Assembly (NCBI GenBank): GCA_021151605.1
Contig: JAGKWZ010000313.1
Span: 1-6,639 of the forward strand
From: Verrucomicrobiaceae bacterium
GTDB taxonomy: Bacteria; Verrucomicrobiota; Verrucomicrobiia; Verrucomicrobiales; Verrucomicrobiaceae
DNA: 6,639 nt
Direction of reading: 5' to 3'
Positions within the stretch are counted from its first letter, which is position 1; each line of letters begins with the position of its first letter. Position numbers and translations under genes: made by a program. The notes under the pieces were generated by a model, which worked only from the letters and a program-made list of their open reading frames with translations, had not been told where the DNA came from and did not search any database. Of this stretch, positions 6,304 to 6,639 are shown piece after piece.

Positions 6304-6334
6304 GAGAAAGAAAGAGAGTCTCTCTCCCTTCTTC
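6304..6334. other. Imperfect purine/pyrimidine hairpin
   Basis: A run of A/G (6304-6318) is followed by a run of C/T (6320-6334). They pair through six inner base pairs, a two-base mismatch, three further pairs and a few outer pairs. There is no clean U-tract after the stem on either strand, so it is not called a terminator. Confidence 0.3.
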
Positions 6335-6458
6335 CGGCTCGATCTCACCCCACCAGCGCCGCCTATAGCAAAAAATTTTGCCCCTCAGAATGGATATAAT
6401 GGCACCGCGCCAGGTCGCAGCCCGCACCCCCTCCCCCCGCCAAAGTTATTAGCGTCAA

Positions 6459-6479
6459 TGTCTTACCCTGTGTCTTACC
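6459..6479. repeat. Two direct repeats TGTCTTACC at a 12-bp period
   Basis: TGTCTTACC is present at 6459-6467 and 6471-6479 (GGTAAGACA on the minus strand), separated by three bases. Short direct repeats about 40 bases from the RNA 3' end could be arm-type integrase or excisionase binding sites; that role is inference. Confidence 0.55.
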
Positions 6480-6487
6480 TTCCCCAT

Positions 6488-6524
6488 TCCACCACCTTAA
6501 CTCGTTGAAAATCAAGGTGGTGGA
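6488..6524. repeat. Inverted repeat containing the RNA 3' terminus
   Basis: TCCACCACCTT (6488-6498) is the exact inverted match of AAGGTGGTGGA (6514-6524), with 15 bases between. The right arm contains the last bases of the tRNA-like acceptor and ACCA. There is no U-tract, so it is unlike a simple terminator. It could be the core-site pair of a tyrosine recombinase attachment site or a processing hairpin. Confidence 0.6.
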
Positions 6525-6639
6525 GGCGAGGGGAGTTGAACCCCTGTTCCAAGCTTCAGATACCAGATGGAGTCGCATGAATACTGGCCGTCCGAGGTGG
6601 AGTTGCCAAGGCTCATGGATGTGCCGTTGAAGGTGACCG
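6518..6639 (-). ncRNA. ssrA: 3' part of a tmRNA-like gene (tRNA T-arm, acceptor and CCA), running off the right edge
   Basis: Seen on the minus strand: a perfect T-arm, AGGGG-TTCAACT-CCCCT (6545-6529, 5-bp stem, 7-base loop fitting TTCRANY), followed by acceptor strand CGCCTCC, discriminator A and encoded CCA, ending at 6518. The bases before the T-arm (CTTGGAAC) do not form an anticodon arm, so this is not an ordinary tRNA. They resemble the GGAC that precedes the T-stem in tmRNA. The acceptor has T at the position of U70, which would give the alanine-type G3-U70 pair of tmRNA. If intact, the 5' end lies about 230 bases beyond the window. The alternative is that only the last 40-60 bases are a duplicated attachment-site fragment, since the sequence to its right also reads as an open frame. 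The T-arm and acceptor are secure; the tmRNA identity and right boundary are not. Confidence 0.55.

Larger units (their letters stand above)
6164..6517. other. Gene-free stretch between the 63-aa gene and the tmRNA-like 3' end
   Basis: No convincing gene is present in about 350 bases. The stretch holds the second copy of the 15-bp direct repeat, an imperfect purine/pyrimidine hairpin (6304-6334), a GCAAAA-AA-TTTTGC near-palindrome (6368-6381), a C-tract that is G-rich on the minus strand (6423-6440), two direct TGTCTTACC repeats and one arm of an inverted repeat reaching the RNA 3' end. Together this looks like the terminal, non-coding end of an integrative element, where integrase and excisionase sites would lie. 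Confidence 0.45.

Noticed and set aside
6160..6348. 62-codon minus-strand frame
   Set aside because: It has no RBS, is a low-complexity frame through the purine/pyrimidine hairpin, and overlaps the start of the more plausible 63-aa gene.
6395..6400. Perfect TATAAT on the plus strand
   Set aside because: There is no -35 at a usable spacing and no plus-strand gene follows, so it is probably chance in a short A+T-rich patch.
6363..6578. 71-codon minus-strand frame containing NRGSTPLASTT
   Set aside because: That peptide is the well-known false translation of a tRNA or tmRNA 3' end, and the rest runs through repeats and a G-rich tract.

Overview
The window looks like part of an integrated mobile element in a fairly G+C-rich bacterium. 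The phylum cannot be fixed from the sequence alone. A Verrucomicrobiota-like host is only an impression, based on GTG/TTG starts, few strong Shine-Dalgarno sites and the style of the element. Every supportable gene lies on the minus strand, so the biological reading order runs from right to left. The plus-strand open frames all look like antisense shadows.

Right edge (about 6518-6639): the minus strand carries a perfect tRNA T-arm and acceptor strand ending in ACCA. It most resembles the 3' end of tmRNA (ssrA), a common integration target. Next to it (6164-6517) is a gene-free stretch with an 11-bp inverted repeat that includes the RNA 3' end, two direct repeats of GGTAAGACA and a G-rich tract. 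This is what one end of an integrative element might look like. No integrase gene lies in the window.

5972-6163 encodes a 63-residue two-helix membrane protein, flanked by a 15-bp direct repeat. 4984-5871 encodes an unrecognised 295-residue soluble protein with visibly lower G+C than its neighbours.

4856-2319 is a tightly overlapping replication operon: an AlpA-like helix-turn-helix protein, a DnaG-like primase with a variant zinc-finger region and a TOPRIM-like domain, and a RepA-like RecA-fold hexameric helicase. The genes overlap by 8 bp and by 4 bp (ATGA).

2250-1 is a cargo region resembling a defence island. It starts with a small gene that has a good ribosome binding site but is split by an in-frame TAA into 31- and 66-residue pieces. 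Next comes a 518-residue protein with a C39/papain-like cysteine peptidase signature, not recognised as any described system. Last is the N-terminus of a type III (Mod-like) adenine DNA methyltransferase that runs off the left edge. The most interesting point is the pairing of the uncharacterised putative peptidase with the methyltransferase, inside an element that carries its own primase and helicase.
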